A stretch of DNA of 64,000 nt from Impatiens glandulifera (Eukaryota; Streptophyta; Magnoliopsida; Ericales; Balsaminaceae), in contig NC_061862.1 of assembly GCF_907164915.1 (NCBI RefSeq), forward strand, positions 4,902,358 through 4,966,357, read 5' to 3'. Each line of letters starts with the position of its first letter. The first letter of the stretch is position 1. Below, piece by piece: positions 42,849-54,449 of the stretch. Position numbers and translations under genes: made by a program. The notes beneath the pieces are model-generated. The model had not been told where the DNA came from. It saw only the letters and a list, made by a program, of their open reading frames with translations, and made no database searches.

Positions 42849-44055
42849 CTAACGAGGCTGAGGAATAAGTGTGTTATTGTCCTCTACATCACTATGAACA
42901 TCTTCATTGGATGCTTCAGTTAAACCTACAAACCTAGAAGAATAAAAATAATAATAAACATATGAATTATTTTAAATAGGAAAGAAATTGAGAACTGTAA
43001 TTGTAATATTCCTTCCATAAGCTTATAAGGCCTACCTACTTTCTGATACTTCCAATGATCAGGACACACCCGTACCCGTACATTATGTTTTAAATTAAGC
43101 CCCAAACTCAGAAACAAATATTCCTCATATTCTCTATTCTATCTTCCACAATAGGGGTTGAAAAATAGATGATTAATTCTCCTGCAAGATTCAACCAGAA
43201 TTATTGTAAAGAATCATCCTTTACTCTTTTTCAATGCTAGGACAAAAGGATATTACATAATTCTAGGCCTTGTTTGATGAAAGGTTATTTGAAAATAATA
43301 CAAATATTTCCCACCATGAATTAATTCATTCAAATAATCAACAAAATACTTTATTTTTATAATATTTTAAACATTTAACCCAAATGACATAAGTTAAGAA
43401 GGTTTGAAAGAAAACCTCATAATCACCTCCGGAAATAGGGTCTTCCCCATTCGTATCTTCATTCTCGAAACACCATGTTGCAAAATCATCAATTCCAGTA
43501 TCATCCAACTCAGCATTATCATTGATGTTGTAAGTTTCATGAAATTCTTCATTTATACTATCAAATGAAGTAAACATAATTGGTGACCTTTGACTACTTT
43601 CATCAAATATATTCACTATGTGCTTGAGTGAGGGAGAAATCTTCTACGACATGCCTATGGAATTCACCATCCTGTCAATGCAATCTATATGGATCATAAC
43701 AAGAAAATTTTCACAAAGAGATGTAAGAGTAAAGGATAACAACACACTGTAATTATTAGCATACCAATATCCAGTCAATTTTGTCCTTTATACTAAACAA
43801 CTTATATTTATTTTATATTTATTTCAGGTCCTATAAAATGAGAATAGATCCCTAGGTTATAGGCAATAAATGAATAGTGTGGAAATCTATACTCTCCTCC
43901 CTACAAAGTTCTCTTTTATATTTCCCATTGAAACAAAGTCATAATCACCATGAAATCAAAACCAACATACCTTTGGCGAAAGAAATATCAATACTATCAA
44001 ATTTCTTCACATGGAGGGACTCAAATGACGATTCAAGTGTTGATGAAGGCGATAC
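42849..44055 (-). pseudogene. Captured CAP-H-like condensin exons, copy 2 (longest)
   Basis: Four exon-like blocks with splice signals on the minus strand: 44055-43971 (STLESSFESLNVKKFD, DLSFAK), 43671-43416 (EISPSLKHIVN to EDPISGGDYE), 43181 to about 43020 (FLSLGLNLKHNV, CPDHWKYQK) and 42925-42849 (GLTEASNEDVHSDVEDNN ending QPR and a TAG). Block 2 has a premature stop (GMS-stop) and block 3 a stop near its start. The order and PDHWKY motif match my recollection of plant CAP-H. About one third of the expected protein is represented. Confidence 0.6.
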
Positions 44056-44299
44056 CTGCAAATGCATTCACCCTTAGTTTTGAAATCATCATTTTGTAAA
44101 ACAATTATTATTACTGAATACTAACCTTCTATTCTGACTCTTTCTTAAAATTATTGCATAATAGGATTAGGAGAAGTTATCGGAGAAAACTTACACCCAC
44201 ATGGATAAATGATTGTATCGTTAACTAATGTGGGCATTTTAAAACTATTCGTTCAAAATATAATCCTTCTGTTAAACAATCTACCTTGATATAAACCCT

Positions 44300-44630
44300 G
44301 ATAACATTATATGGAAAAACATAATCTACTAATGGTGCGACAACAATTGTCTATCTGATCCAATAGACACAAGTTATATTTATCCATTGGTTAAAAACTA
44401 ACTTTTTTAACAATACTATGTAACCCCGGTTATGTTATAGGCCTTTCCATTGATATAATATAAGCATAATGGCAAAACATAATCTACTAATGGTGCGACA
44501 ACAACTGTCCATCTAATCCAACAGACACAAGTTATATTTATCCATTGGTTAAAAACTAACTTTTTTTAACAATACTATGTAACCCCAGTTATGTTATAAG
44601 CCTTTTCATTATATAATATAAGCACCGGTG
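44300..44630 (-). repeat. 155-bp tandem duplication, fourth locus
   Basis: Inverted relative to 617-930, counterpart of 18985-19290. Confidence 0.75.
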
Positions 44631-45621
44631 GTAGAATAGTTTCCAAACATTCCATTCACTTTGGTGACTAGTACTCGTTTTCTGTACCCTGTATGAAACT
44701 GATTTTATAAGTTTATACATATCAAACAAAAAAATACTCAATAAAGACAAGAAAAAGTACATTGACAGGTGATAGAAAATTAAAGGAATCCAATTAGGAA
44801 CAACCAAAGAAGACTTGATAACGATTGGGGAATTCATAACACCCTTCCTAATAAAACCTATATTAAATGTCACCATAAACAGGTAAAATTACAAGGAATT
44901 CATCCACCTTTTCCTTTCTTGTGATGATTCTTAATACCACTATACCAGCAAATACCAAATTCATATATATCCAAATTCTTCAAACATGTGCATACAACAA
45001 AGAATAAATCATTTCTTGTAGAGACGAACAATGTTAAGAGATCCTCAAAAAAGATATGTATTCTTAGACGCTAATCTAATATCAGGACTTTTGTTTGCTG
45101 TTTGATTATAAACAACTTTTGTCTCAGTTGACAGATACACTATTTTGTACGATTTATAAGCAGATGTAGAATCCAAACACACAATAATGGACATTGTTTC
45201 AGCCCTAATTTGTTGGGATTCAAATTAGTTCAAGTTGTATCCCTGTAGCTAAATCAGAATTATGTGACCACTTTCATCATCACACTATAATGTAGGCACA
45301 CATATTATTACACAAGCAAACAAATAAAGGGAAAACATATTATGACTTGGGAAATTAAAGGTTGCGAGCTAATCATCTGGATTTTATACAAACTATATAC
45401 ATGTATACATGTGAGTGCGCTTGTAAGTTGTAATTTGTATGGAGAGTACAACGGCTCACTCATAAAGATGGTTCAACTAAATAAGTCAAATATATACTCT
45501 AATTCATCCTTAAAACAAAGAAGTATAACCATTTCTCACTCATAAAGATGGTTTAATCATCTAGTGCAGCGATAACAACCTAACATCAAAATAAAACTGA
45601 AAATAACTGAGAAATCCAAAA

Positions 45622-46526
45622 CACTACATCAAGGGGAAAATCTATGATCTAGACATGAAAAATAAAACCAGTGACCTAAATAAATCGCATATAAACCTCG
45701 TTGCATTCTTAAAACAGATAAGTAGAACCATTTATCACTCAAAAGACTTTCAAGACCCAAAGATGAAGGAAAACCCTAATGGTCGGAGAAGAATGTTACT
45801 AACCTCGTGGGTGCAACAATCTGGCTGCGGAGAGTCAAGGGATGATAGTGCAGATGAAGGCAAGCCCTAATGGTTGAAGAAGAATGTAACTAACCTCGTG
45901 CGCACGACAATCTGGCTGTAGAGAGTAAAAGGATGATAGCACGGAAATCTGGCTGTAGAGTAGAAGGATGATAGTCTGATTAATAGGAGAAGGATTTTTT
46001 AGGTTAGAAAGAATTGGTCAGCGTAGAAAAAAATGAGTTAGGCTTGATAATTAAAAACTGATTCTAGTTTTAAAATATATATATATATATAAGTTAAAAT
46101 TCTATTATTAAATATAATATAATGTTTAATTTATTTATTTTTGGTTTATATTATTTTTTACTTTTAATTTAATTAATTTTAAATACTTAAATAAAAGACA
46201 GATGTTAATAAAAAAAATTAATAATGTTATAAAAATTTTAAATTTTATTAACTAAATTTTAGTGTAAATAAAATTTTAAGTCAAATTTTTTTTTAAAATT
46301 TTAAAATAGTGAAATAAAATATTTATAAAGTTTAAAAATAAAACATAAAAAATATTAAATTTATAATAGTTAAATTTTAAGGTTTTTAACAAAGTTTGTA
46401 TATATAAAAAAATAAAGGTGGTTGTAAAATATAAATGTGGCAAAAGTTTTTACTTTTTTAATTTTTACCCACGACTTAATAAGCGTTGGCATATAAAGGT
46501 GGCTGAAAGTATGTTTTGTTGTAGTG
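45622..46526 (-). mobile_element. CACTA-like nonautonomous element, copy 3
   Basis: Ends CACTACATCAAGGGG at 45622 and GTTTTGTTGTAGTG at 46526. Contains the 91-bp units and the TAAGCGT motif. Counterpart of copy 1. Confidence 0.6.
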
Positions 46527-48124
46527 CATTTTCGAGAAAATAAACAATGGTCTATAAATATAATAGAATTATTTTATTATTATTTACGGATAATAGTGTA
46601 ATCAATAGCGCAGACTCAAAAGAGAATTATAACCAATTAAACATACTTTATGAGCAATGCTTTTATGCGGTGCTAACGATTTAATAATTATCTTTGTAGT
46701 TCTAGAATATTTCAGTTTATGTTCGAAGTGTCTATCTAAGCGAATAAATGGACTTTTTCATCTTTTGACAAAGACTTGTGACATCTGTTATGTCAATGAC
46801 ACTACTTCGTTTTGTTTTATCTAATCACTTTTTTTTTGTCAAAGTTGCTTTTTTATTCGAAATATATATTCCAAAAAATGGTTTCTTAATTACAATATTG
46901 ATTTAGGACCCTCAATTCTCTTTTCTATAATCACTTTTAATACCTGTTCCGGAACGATAGGACAATTATGTTATTATTAAACTTGTTGTAGAGATGAAAT
47001 ATAACCAAGTTATATCTTTTTTAATGAGAGGTTGAATTGAACTACGAATTGAATCAGTTTCTCGTCAACAAAGAGCACAATGCAAATAGTTTATGCAACT
47101 TCAACATCGGTTGGTAAACCTGATTTAAAAAAAATCGATTAGATTGTGTTCTTTCTCTGCTTGTTTTTTGTTTTTGAACCGATGTGGGACTTCTTTACAT
47201 TCTTTCACAATTATTAATTATTAACCTCTCTTTTGTCATAAAATAAATTAATGAAAATTATAATAATATTATATATTTAAATTTAACTTATTGTAAAACT
47301 AATAATGTTTTACCAATATTCAATTTTTTTTTTCAAGTATCTTATATAAGAGTTATAATATGATTAAATTGAGTTATACAAAGACCTTACTTTGCTGGTC
47401 TAGGATATGATTAAATTAAGTTATAAAATCTATATTTGTAAACACAACTATAATCTTATCAAATCAAGTTTTGGAATATTTATATATTTTTTTAATTTAG
47501 CAGAGTTTAAATTTTAAATTTTTCTTATTGACGAAAATTTAATTCATATTATTTATTAATGTATTGTTTGAATTATACTTTTTTTTTTTAATAAATAAAA
47601 GTATTTCACTCTTTATTTGGCATACTTCCTTTGAATTGTAATCCTTCAAAATTATTTTCGTTTAGATGCGCAGATTAATTTTTTACATCATAGTTAATTG
47701 TGTTCAAAATAAAATTCTTACATCCAAATTGTTCTATGCATGACAAGGGACCTTATCTTCTCTTGCCCCCGCTCTTGAGATGTCATTTAGTTAGAAGAGA
47801 GAATAAAAAAGGGACAAAGGCCCTACTAACTAGAAGCCAAAATATGTCTTCTATTTTTTTCATTTTAATAAGTTAGTTAGTTTGAGAAAAAAAAATCAAA
47901 ATTAAAGTGTTTTTAGTGAAAATCAAATATTTAAAATAAAACTCTTTTTATTGGAGCTAAACTAATAAATCATTGTAATATTTTTGTTATTAACCTTTAT
48001 ATATAAGTTTGATAAATAATATACTTAAAAGTATCAAATTCTTGAAAATATTATTGAATTATCCTATTCTTTAAATAAAGGAAGAAAAAACCATTAGGCT
48101 CAATAATGACAAAAAAAGTGTGAT

Positions 48125-48173
48125 GTCCCACATTGTTAGATGAAGTGAAAATAAGGATCGGATATTATTATAA
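48125..48173 (+). promoter_or_regulatory. U5 promoter, copy 7
   Basis: GTCCCACATTG at 48125-48135 and TATAA at 48169-48173, 33 nt apart. Confidence 0.7.
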
Positions 48174-48203
48174 GAGGGGAGTTGGTGATTAGAAAAAATT
48201 ACG

Positions 48204-48318
48204 AAGCCAAGCACTGAACACAAAGCGAACTATTCTTTCGCCTTTTACTAAAGAATACATGTTCTTTGCAATATGTGGCATATGCCTTTTTTGTTGGGTC
48301 CTCTAATCGGATGCACCC
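48204..48318 (+). pseudogene. U5: U5 snRNA, copy 7
   Basis: Loop 1 and its closing stem are intact, but three nt of the GTGTTC strand region are deleted and the Sm stretch is CTTTTTTG. A near-perfect 3' box (TAATTGAGTTTAA) follows. It corresponds to copy 2, yet keeps the loop that copy 2 has lost. Confidence 0.7.
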
Positions 48319-48629
48319 TATAATTGAGTTTAAACTTTGAATTTTTCTTATCTACGAAAATTTAATCCATAATATTTATTAATGTATTATTTGAATTATA
48401 ATTCAATAAAATTGTAATAAATAAAAGTATTTCACTCTTTATCTGACAACATACTCCCTTTTAATTGTAATCCTTCAAAATTATTTTCGTTTAGATGCGC
48501 AAATTAATTTTTTACACAATAGTTAATTCTCTTCAAAAATAAATTCTTACATTCTAATTGTTCTAGGCATGATAAGAGACCTTATCTTCTCTTGCCCCTG
48601 TTCTCGAGAAGACTCAATCATTTAGGTAA

Positions 48630-49729
48630 TACCACTATACCAGAAAATACCAAATTCATATATATCTAAATTCGTCAAACATGTGCATACAACAAAGAAT
48701 AAATCATTTCTTGTAGAGACGAACAATGTTAAGAGATCCTCGAAAAAGATATGTATTCTTAGACGCTAATCTAATACCAGGACTTTTGTTTGTTGTCTGA
48801 TTATAAACCACCTCTGTCTCAGTTTAATTGAAAGACAAATATATTATTTTGTATGATTTATAAACAGATGTAGAATCCAAACACATGATAAAGGATACTG
48901 CTTCAGCCCTAATTTGTTGGGATTCAAATTAGTTCAAGTTGTATCCCTGTAGCTAAATTAGAATTATGTGACCACTTTCATCATCACACTATAACGCAGG
49001 CACAAATATTATTACACAAACAAATCAAGGGAAAACATATTATGACTTGGGAAATTAAAGGTTGCGAACTAATCATCTGGATTTTATACAAACTATATAC
49101 ATGTGAGTGCGCTTGTAAATTGTAATTTGTATGGAGAGTACAACAACTCACTTATAAAGATGGTTCAACTAAATAAGTCAAATATATACTCTAATTCATC
49201 CTTAAAACAAAGAAGTATAACCATTTCTCACTCATAAAGATGGTTTAATCATCTAGTGCAGCGATAACAACATAACATCAAAATCCAACTGAAAATAACT
49301 GAGAAATCCAAAATACAACAACAAGGGGTAAATTTATGAGCCAGACATGAAAAATAAAACCAGTGACCTAAATAAATCGCATATAAACCTTGTTGCATCC
49401 TTAAAACAGATAAGTAGAACCATTTATCACTCAAAAGACTTGCAAGACTCCAAGATGAAGGAAAACCCTAACGGTCGGAGAAGAATGTAACTAACCTCGT
49501 AGGTGCGACAATCTGGCTGCAGAGAGTTAAGGGATGATAGTGCAGATGAAGGCAAGCCCTAGTGGTTGAAGAAGAATGCAACTAACCTCGTGCGCACGAC
49601 CATTTGGCTGCAGAGAGTAGAAGGATGATAGCACGGACATCTGGCTGTAGAGAGTAGAAGGATGATAGTCTGATTAACAGGAAGAAGGATTTTTTAGGTT
49701 AGAAAGAATTGGTCAGCGTAGAAAGAAAA
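48630..49729 (-). repeat. Direct repeat of 44935-46010, with CACTA-like end
   Basis: The same orientation and content as 44935-46010. The CACTA end here is decayed (TACAACAACAAGGGG near 49314). 91-bp units lie at about 49450-49660. Confidence 0.75.
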
Positions 49730-50222
49730 GGGAAATTTGAGCAGATAACCCTAAAAACAGGGGGAAATGCGGAAAGTGCGGGTGAATAATTTAAATAGCG
49801 TTGGTGACCCTCTTTTTTTAATGACAATTGTACACTTGCGTAACGCAACTTCAGTTGCGTGACTCAACCATATTTTTTATTTTTATTTTTTAAATTTTTT
49901 TTTGTCTCGCGATTGCGTGACACAACTGGGGTTGTGTGACGCGATTGCGTAACGCAACTGGGGTTGCGTGACGCGATTGCGTAACGCAACTGGGGTTGCG
50001 TGACGCAACTTGAGCATTTTCGTTCAAAAAAAAACTCATAATTAAAATTTTTTGAAAAAATAAAAAAATAAAAAATTGCATCACGCAACCTAAGATTGCG
50101 TGACGCAATAGGGCATTTTTGTCCAAAAACATTAAAAGGTGTCACCAACGGTATTTAAATTATTCACCCGCACTTTCCGCATTTCACCCTGTTTCTAGGG
50201 TCATTTGCTCATATTTTCCAAG
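49730..50222. mobile_element. Foldback MITE, copy 1, with target duplication GAAAA
   Basis: The terminal inverted repeats are about 80 bp; the outer parts read GGGAAATTTGAGCAGAT and (complement of the other end) GAAAATATGAGCAAATGACC. The element is flanked by GAAAA at 49725-49729 and 50223-50227. The uninterrupted sequence is visible at about 20690 and 46025. Internally it has three 32-bp units (49909, 49941, 49973) built on TTGCGTAACGCAA/TTGCGTGACGC palindromes. It is inserted in the CACTA-like element. Confidence 0.75.
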
Positions 50223-50979
50223 GAAAACGAGTTAGGCTTGATAATTAAAAACTGATTCTAGTTTTAAAATATATATATATATATATAAGTTAAAATTTTA
50301 TTATTAAATATAATATAATGTTTAATTTATTTATTTTTTGTTTATATTACTTTTTATTTTTTATTTAATTAATTTTAAATACTTAAATAAAAGACAGATG
50401 TTTATAAAAAAATTTAATAATATTATATTTAATAATAAAATTTTAAATTATATATATATTTTTTAAAACTAGAATCGGTTTTTAATTATCAAGTCTAACA
50501 CATTTTCTTTCTACGCTGACCAATTCTTTCTAACCTAAAAAATCTTTCTGCCTGTGTTAATCAGACTATCATCCTTCTACTCTCTACAGCCAGATTTCTG
50601 TGCTATCATCCTTCTACTCTCTGCAGCCAGATTGTCGTGCGCACGAGGGTAGTTACATTCTTCTTCAACCATTAGGGCTTGCCTTCATCTGCACTATCAT
50701 CCATTGACTCTCCGCAGCCAGATTGTCGCACCCACGAGGTTAGTTACATTCTTCTTCAACCATTAGGGCTTGCCTTCATCTGCACTATCATCCCTTGACT
50801 CTCCGCAGCCAGATTGTCGCACCCACGAGGTTAGTTACATTCTTCTCCGACCATTAGGGTTTTCCTTCATCTGCGGGTCTTGAAAGTCTTAAGGATGCAA
50901 CGAGGTTTATATGCAATTTATTTAGGTCACTGGTTTTATTTTTCATGTCTGGCTCATAGATTTTCCCCTTGTTGTAGTG
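50223..50979. mobile_element. Palindromic CACTA-like remnant (second inversion joint)
   Basis: 50223 to about 50415 continues the leftward CACTA-like copy. At about 50415, in AT-rich DNA, the sequence switches to the rightward copy equivalent to 30235-30831 and ends GTTGTAGTG at 50979. The 91-bp units lie at 50630-50880. This is the apex of the second palindrome, formed after loss of the core. Confidence 0.7.
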
Positions 50980-51118
50980 TTTTGGATTTCTCAGTTATTT
51001 TTAGTTGAATTTTGATGCTAGGTTGTTATCGCTGCACTAGATGATTAAACCATCTTTATGAGTGAGAAATGGTTATACTTTTTTGTTTTAAGGATGAATT
51101 AGAGTACATTCAACTTAT

Positions 51119-51545
51119 GAGGAAGACCCTATTTCCGGAGGTGATTATGAGGATGTCTTTCAAACCTTCTTAACTTATGTCATTTGGGTTAAATGTTTAA
51201 AATATTATAAAAATAAAGTATTTGGTTGATTATTTGAATGAATTAATTCATGGTGGGAAATATTTGTATTATTTCCAAATAACCTTTCATCAAACATGGC
51301 CCAGAATTATGTAATATTCTTTTGTCCTAGCATTGAAAAAGAGTAAAGGATGATTCTTTACAACAGTTCTGGTTGAATTTTGCAGGAGAATGAATCATCT
51401 ATTTTTCAACCCTTATTGTGCAAGATAGAATAGAGAATTTGAGGAATATTTGTTTCTGAGTTTGAGACTTAATTTAAAACACAATGTCTGGACGGGTCCT
51501 GATCATAGGATAGGAAGTATCAGAAGGTAGGTAGGCCTTAGAAGC
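51119..51545 (+). pseudogene. CAP-H-like exon 2 tail and exon 3, second unit
   Basis: Copy of 30971-31400. Here the exon 3 acceptor is CAG (51383-51385) rather than TAG. Confidence 0.5.
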
Positions 51546-51567
51546 TTATGGAAGGAATATTACAATT

Positions 51568-51803
51568 ACCGTTCTCAATTTCGCTCCTAAGATAAATTCT
51601 AAGGCATCCTCCCCGTGTTGTTTTTTCTCTGCTCAGTACATGATAAAAGATGTTCACTTTTTCAACCACATTTGATGTCCTAAAATTTCCACAAGATTTC
51701 GTAAAGCCAGATTCTATCCAATTCACCGACCCAAACTCTGAAACAGTTTTAGAGTTCATGTAACTGATTGCAATTTTAAAAGGTGAGACTGAAATCACTT
51801 GGA
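51568..51803 (-). pseudogene. DnaJ/DUF3444 copy C, inverted arm of hairpin
   Basis: Counterpart of 31420-31655. Reads ISVSPFKIAISYMNSKT and GFTKSCGNF on the minus strand and pairs with about 51833-52073. Confidence 0.8.
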
Positions 51804-51807
51804 GGTA

Positions 51808-52430
51808 GAGGTGGCACCTATGGCACGACTGTACTGTCTGATTTCAGTCTCACCGTTTAAAGTTGCAATCAGTTACATGAACTCCAAAACTGATGCGGAG
51901 TTCGGATCAGTGAATTGGATAGAATCTGGCTTTACGAAATCTTGTGGAAATTATAGGACAACAAACATTGATGTGGTTGAAGAAGTGGACATCTTTTCTC
52001 ATGTATTGTGCAGAGAAAAAATAAAATGGGGAGGATGCCTTAGAATATATCCTAGGAGCGGAGATATATGGGCCATATATAAGAACTATGATCGGAATGG
52101 AACAGGGAGACCCCCTCTGAAGTTAGGCATCAATATGAGATGGTGGAAGTTATGATGGATTATGATGAAGAAGATGGAGTGCATGAGTCCACAGGTGAAA
52201 GTAGATGGTTACAGGACTGTGTATGGGAGGAACCTAGATAAGGGTTCCATTTGTTGGGTTTTGAAGAAGGAAATGTTGAGATTCTCACATCGTGTTCCTT
52301 GTTGGCGAATTAGAGGTGGAGAAAGGACTGATGATCTGCCAGAATGCTGTTGGGATCTGGATCCTTCAACAGCAGCAAGAACAAGAAGAAGCTGAAGCTG
52401 GGAAACATAAAGTGATATCTTAACTTACAT
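51808..52430 (+). pseudogene. DnaJ/DUF3444 copy C, forward DUF3444
   Basis: Counterpart of 31660-32275 with a handful of substitutions (for example WGGCLRIYPRSGD). It has the same frame changes, so these arose before the duplication. Confidence 0.8.
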
Positions 52431-52639
52431 TCCATCCCCCAATTGAAAAGATTATGAACTGTTTATTGTTTTTTATGATTGTTTGTTCCTGACTGTGTAC
52501 TTGAGTGATTACAAATGGATGGCCAAAACTATTATAGGTTGTTTCATTGTTGTTGATGATGTTTTTGATTTTGACATGTGAGAATTATTCTACATGTCAA
52601 ATTAAAGTTGAACAGTGGGTTAATTTCTTGTTTAATATT

Positions 52640-54150
52640 AATTAATTTATTTTTTCTAACAAAAATTGTATTAACATTTATGCTGGTAAAAATATTTCTT
52701 AAAAATATTTAAAATTATTATTTCAACATGATTTCATTAATTTATAAATTAATTTTTCTTTTTATATTTTACTGATTTAATTAACCATATATTCTACAAC
52801 ATTTTTACAATAGTTTCATATATCTTAATAATAAATATAGTAATTTCAAATGTACATATTTTATAATACATAACAATTATATATTTTAAATATTCACAAT
52901 TAATTTACAAACTTATCTTGCAAGACCATTTGCAATTAATAGGTATTTTTTTAAATAATTTATACATTTAATTTACTTGCTATATATTTTATCATATATA
53001 TAAAATTTATATCTTAAATTTTAACAATAATTTTAGCCATTTAATAACATGATTTGCAATAACTTTACAATGTATATTTAAGTTTTTTTTTTCAATTAGT
53101 TTATTAATAGTATTTGTTAGTAATAGAAAATATGTATTTTTTAAATTTAGATTAATGGATGGTTTCTCGGGATATAATCAGGTCCTGATGGCGCCTGAAA
53201 ACAAGGAGAAAACTACTTTCATCATAGAGGTCGGTGTCTTTTGCAATCAATTGATGCCCTTTGGACTGAAGAACAATGGAGCTACGTATCAGAAAGCAAC
53301 CATAATTCACAACTATTCTCCACGATATAATCCACAAGAAAGTCAAGGTCTACATTGATGATATCATTCTCAAATCCAAGAATCGAGCTGAACATATCAC
53401 GAACTTGGAGAAATTCCTTTAGAGGATTTGGAAATAACATCTCTGTTTAAATCAAATGAAGTGCACCTTCGGTGTCACTACTGGTAAGATGATAATATTT
53501 CTGATTACTCAAAGAGGAATAGAAGTCGACTCTAGCAAAATTGCGGCCTTCATAGCCATGACATCACCCCAAAATGAGCGAGATGTTCGAAGATTTTTGG
53601 ACAAAATTCAATATATTAGTCGCTACATTAGTAATCTCACTTACACTTGCGATCATCTCTTCAAGCATCTTAAGAAGGGTCAAAAGTTGTTTGGAGTGAT
53701 ACTCATTAACATGTCCTCGAGAAGGTGAAGGCGTATTTGTAATCCCTTCCTATCCTCATGTCTTTAAGGCCAGGAGTTTCTTTGATTCTTCACTTCACTA
53801 TCACTAAGTCATCCATGGGGAGCATTCTAGTCTAGGAGAATGAAATCAAAGAAGAGGTGGCAATCTACTACATCAGCAAAATGATGACCGATTATGAGTT
53901 AAATGACTCTTCTGTGGAGAAGGTCTATTGGGCACTAGCCTAGGTAACGAAGAGGTTGCGCCATTCATCAGCAAAATGATGACCACCGATTATGAGTTAA
54001 ATTACTCTTTTGTGGAGAAGGTTTGTTGGGCACTAGCCTGGGTAGAGAAGAGCTTGCACCATTATATACAACAAGCTCACCCAATCAAGCTAGTGTCAAG
54101 ACTTGATCTCATTCGTTTCTTGTTTCAAAGAATCCCAACACTATATTAGA
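52640..54150 (+). mobile_element. AT-rich module plus Ty3 RT/RNase H fragment, copy C
   Basis: Counterpart of 32500-34000, including the duplicated RNase H start (95-bp tandem) and the same internal stops. Confidence 0.75.
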
Positions 54151-54449
54151 AAGCTGAAGATCAAATGAGATCTCATTTGAAAACTAAAGAAATATATACT
54201 TCAATTATAAAATATAAATTCATTCATATTTTCATTTTCTATCTATCCAGTCAAATTTAATTTGACATGTAAAATAATTCTCACATGTCAAAGTTAAAAA
54301 CACCAGCAACAATAAAGAAACAACAGTTTTCAGACAAAGAAACAACCAACCTATAAAAGTTTTGGCCATCCATCTATAAATCTCTCAAGTACACAATAAG
54401 GAACAATCATAAGAAAAAAAAACAGTTTATAATCTACTATTGGGGGGTG

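Larger units (their letters stand above)
43275..48625. repeat. Direct copy of 17960-23285 (5.3 kb segmental duplication)
   Basis: Offset about 25.33 kb with high identity by eye across the CAP-H exons, 155-bp tandem, CACTA-like element and U5 copy 7. It ends at 48625, just before the position corresponding to the U6 locus. Confidence 0.85.

Noticed and set aside
49909..50004. CRISPR-like array of 32-bp units
   Set aside because: There are no spacers between units, the units are palindromic MITE sequence and the DNA is a plant genome.
49864..50148. Minus-strand frames of 80-94 codons with repeated CVTQ/ASRN motifs
   Set aside because: They are translations of the 32-bp MITE repeats in two frames and have no independent support.
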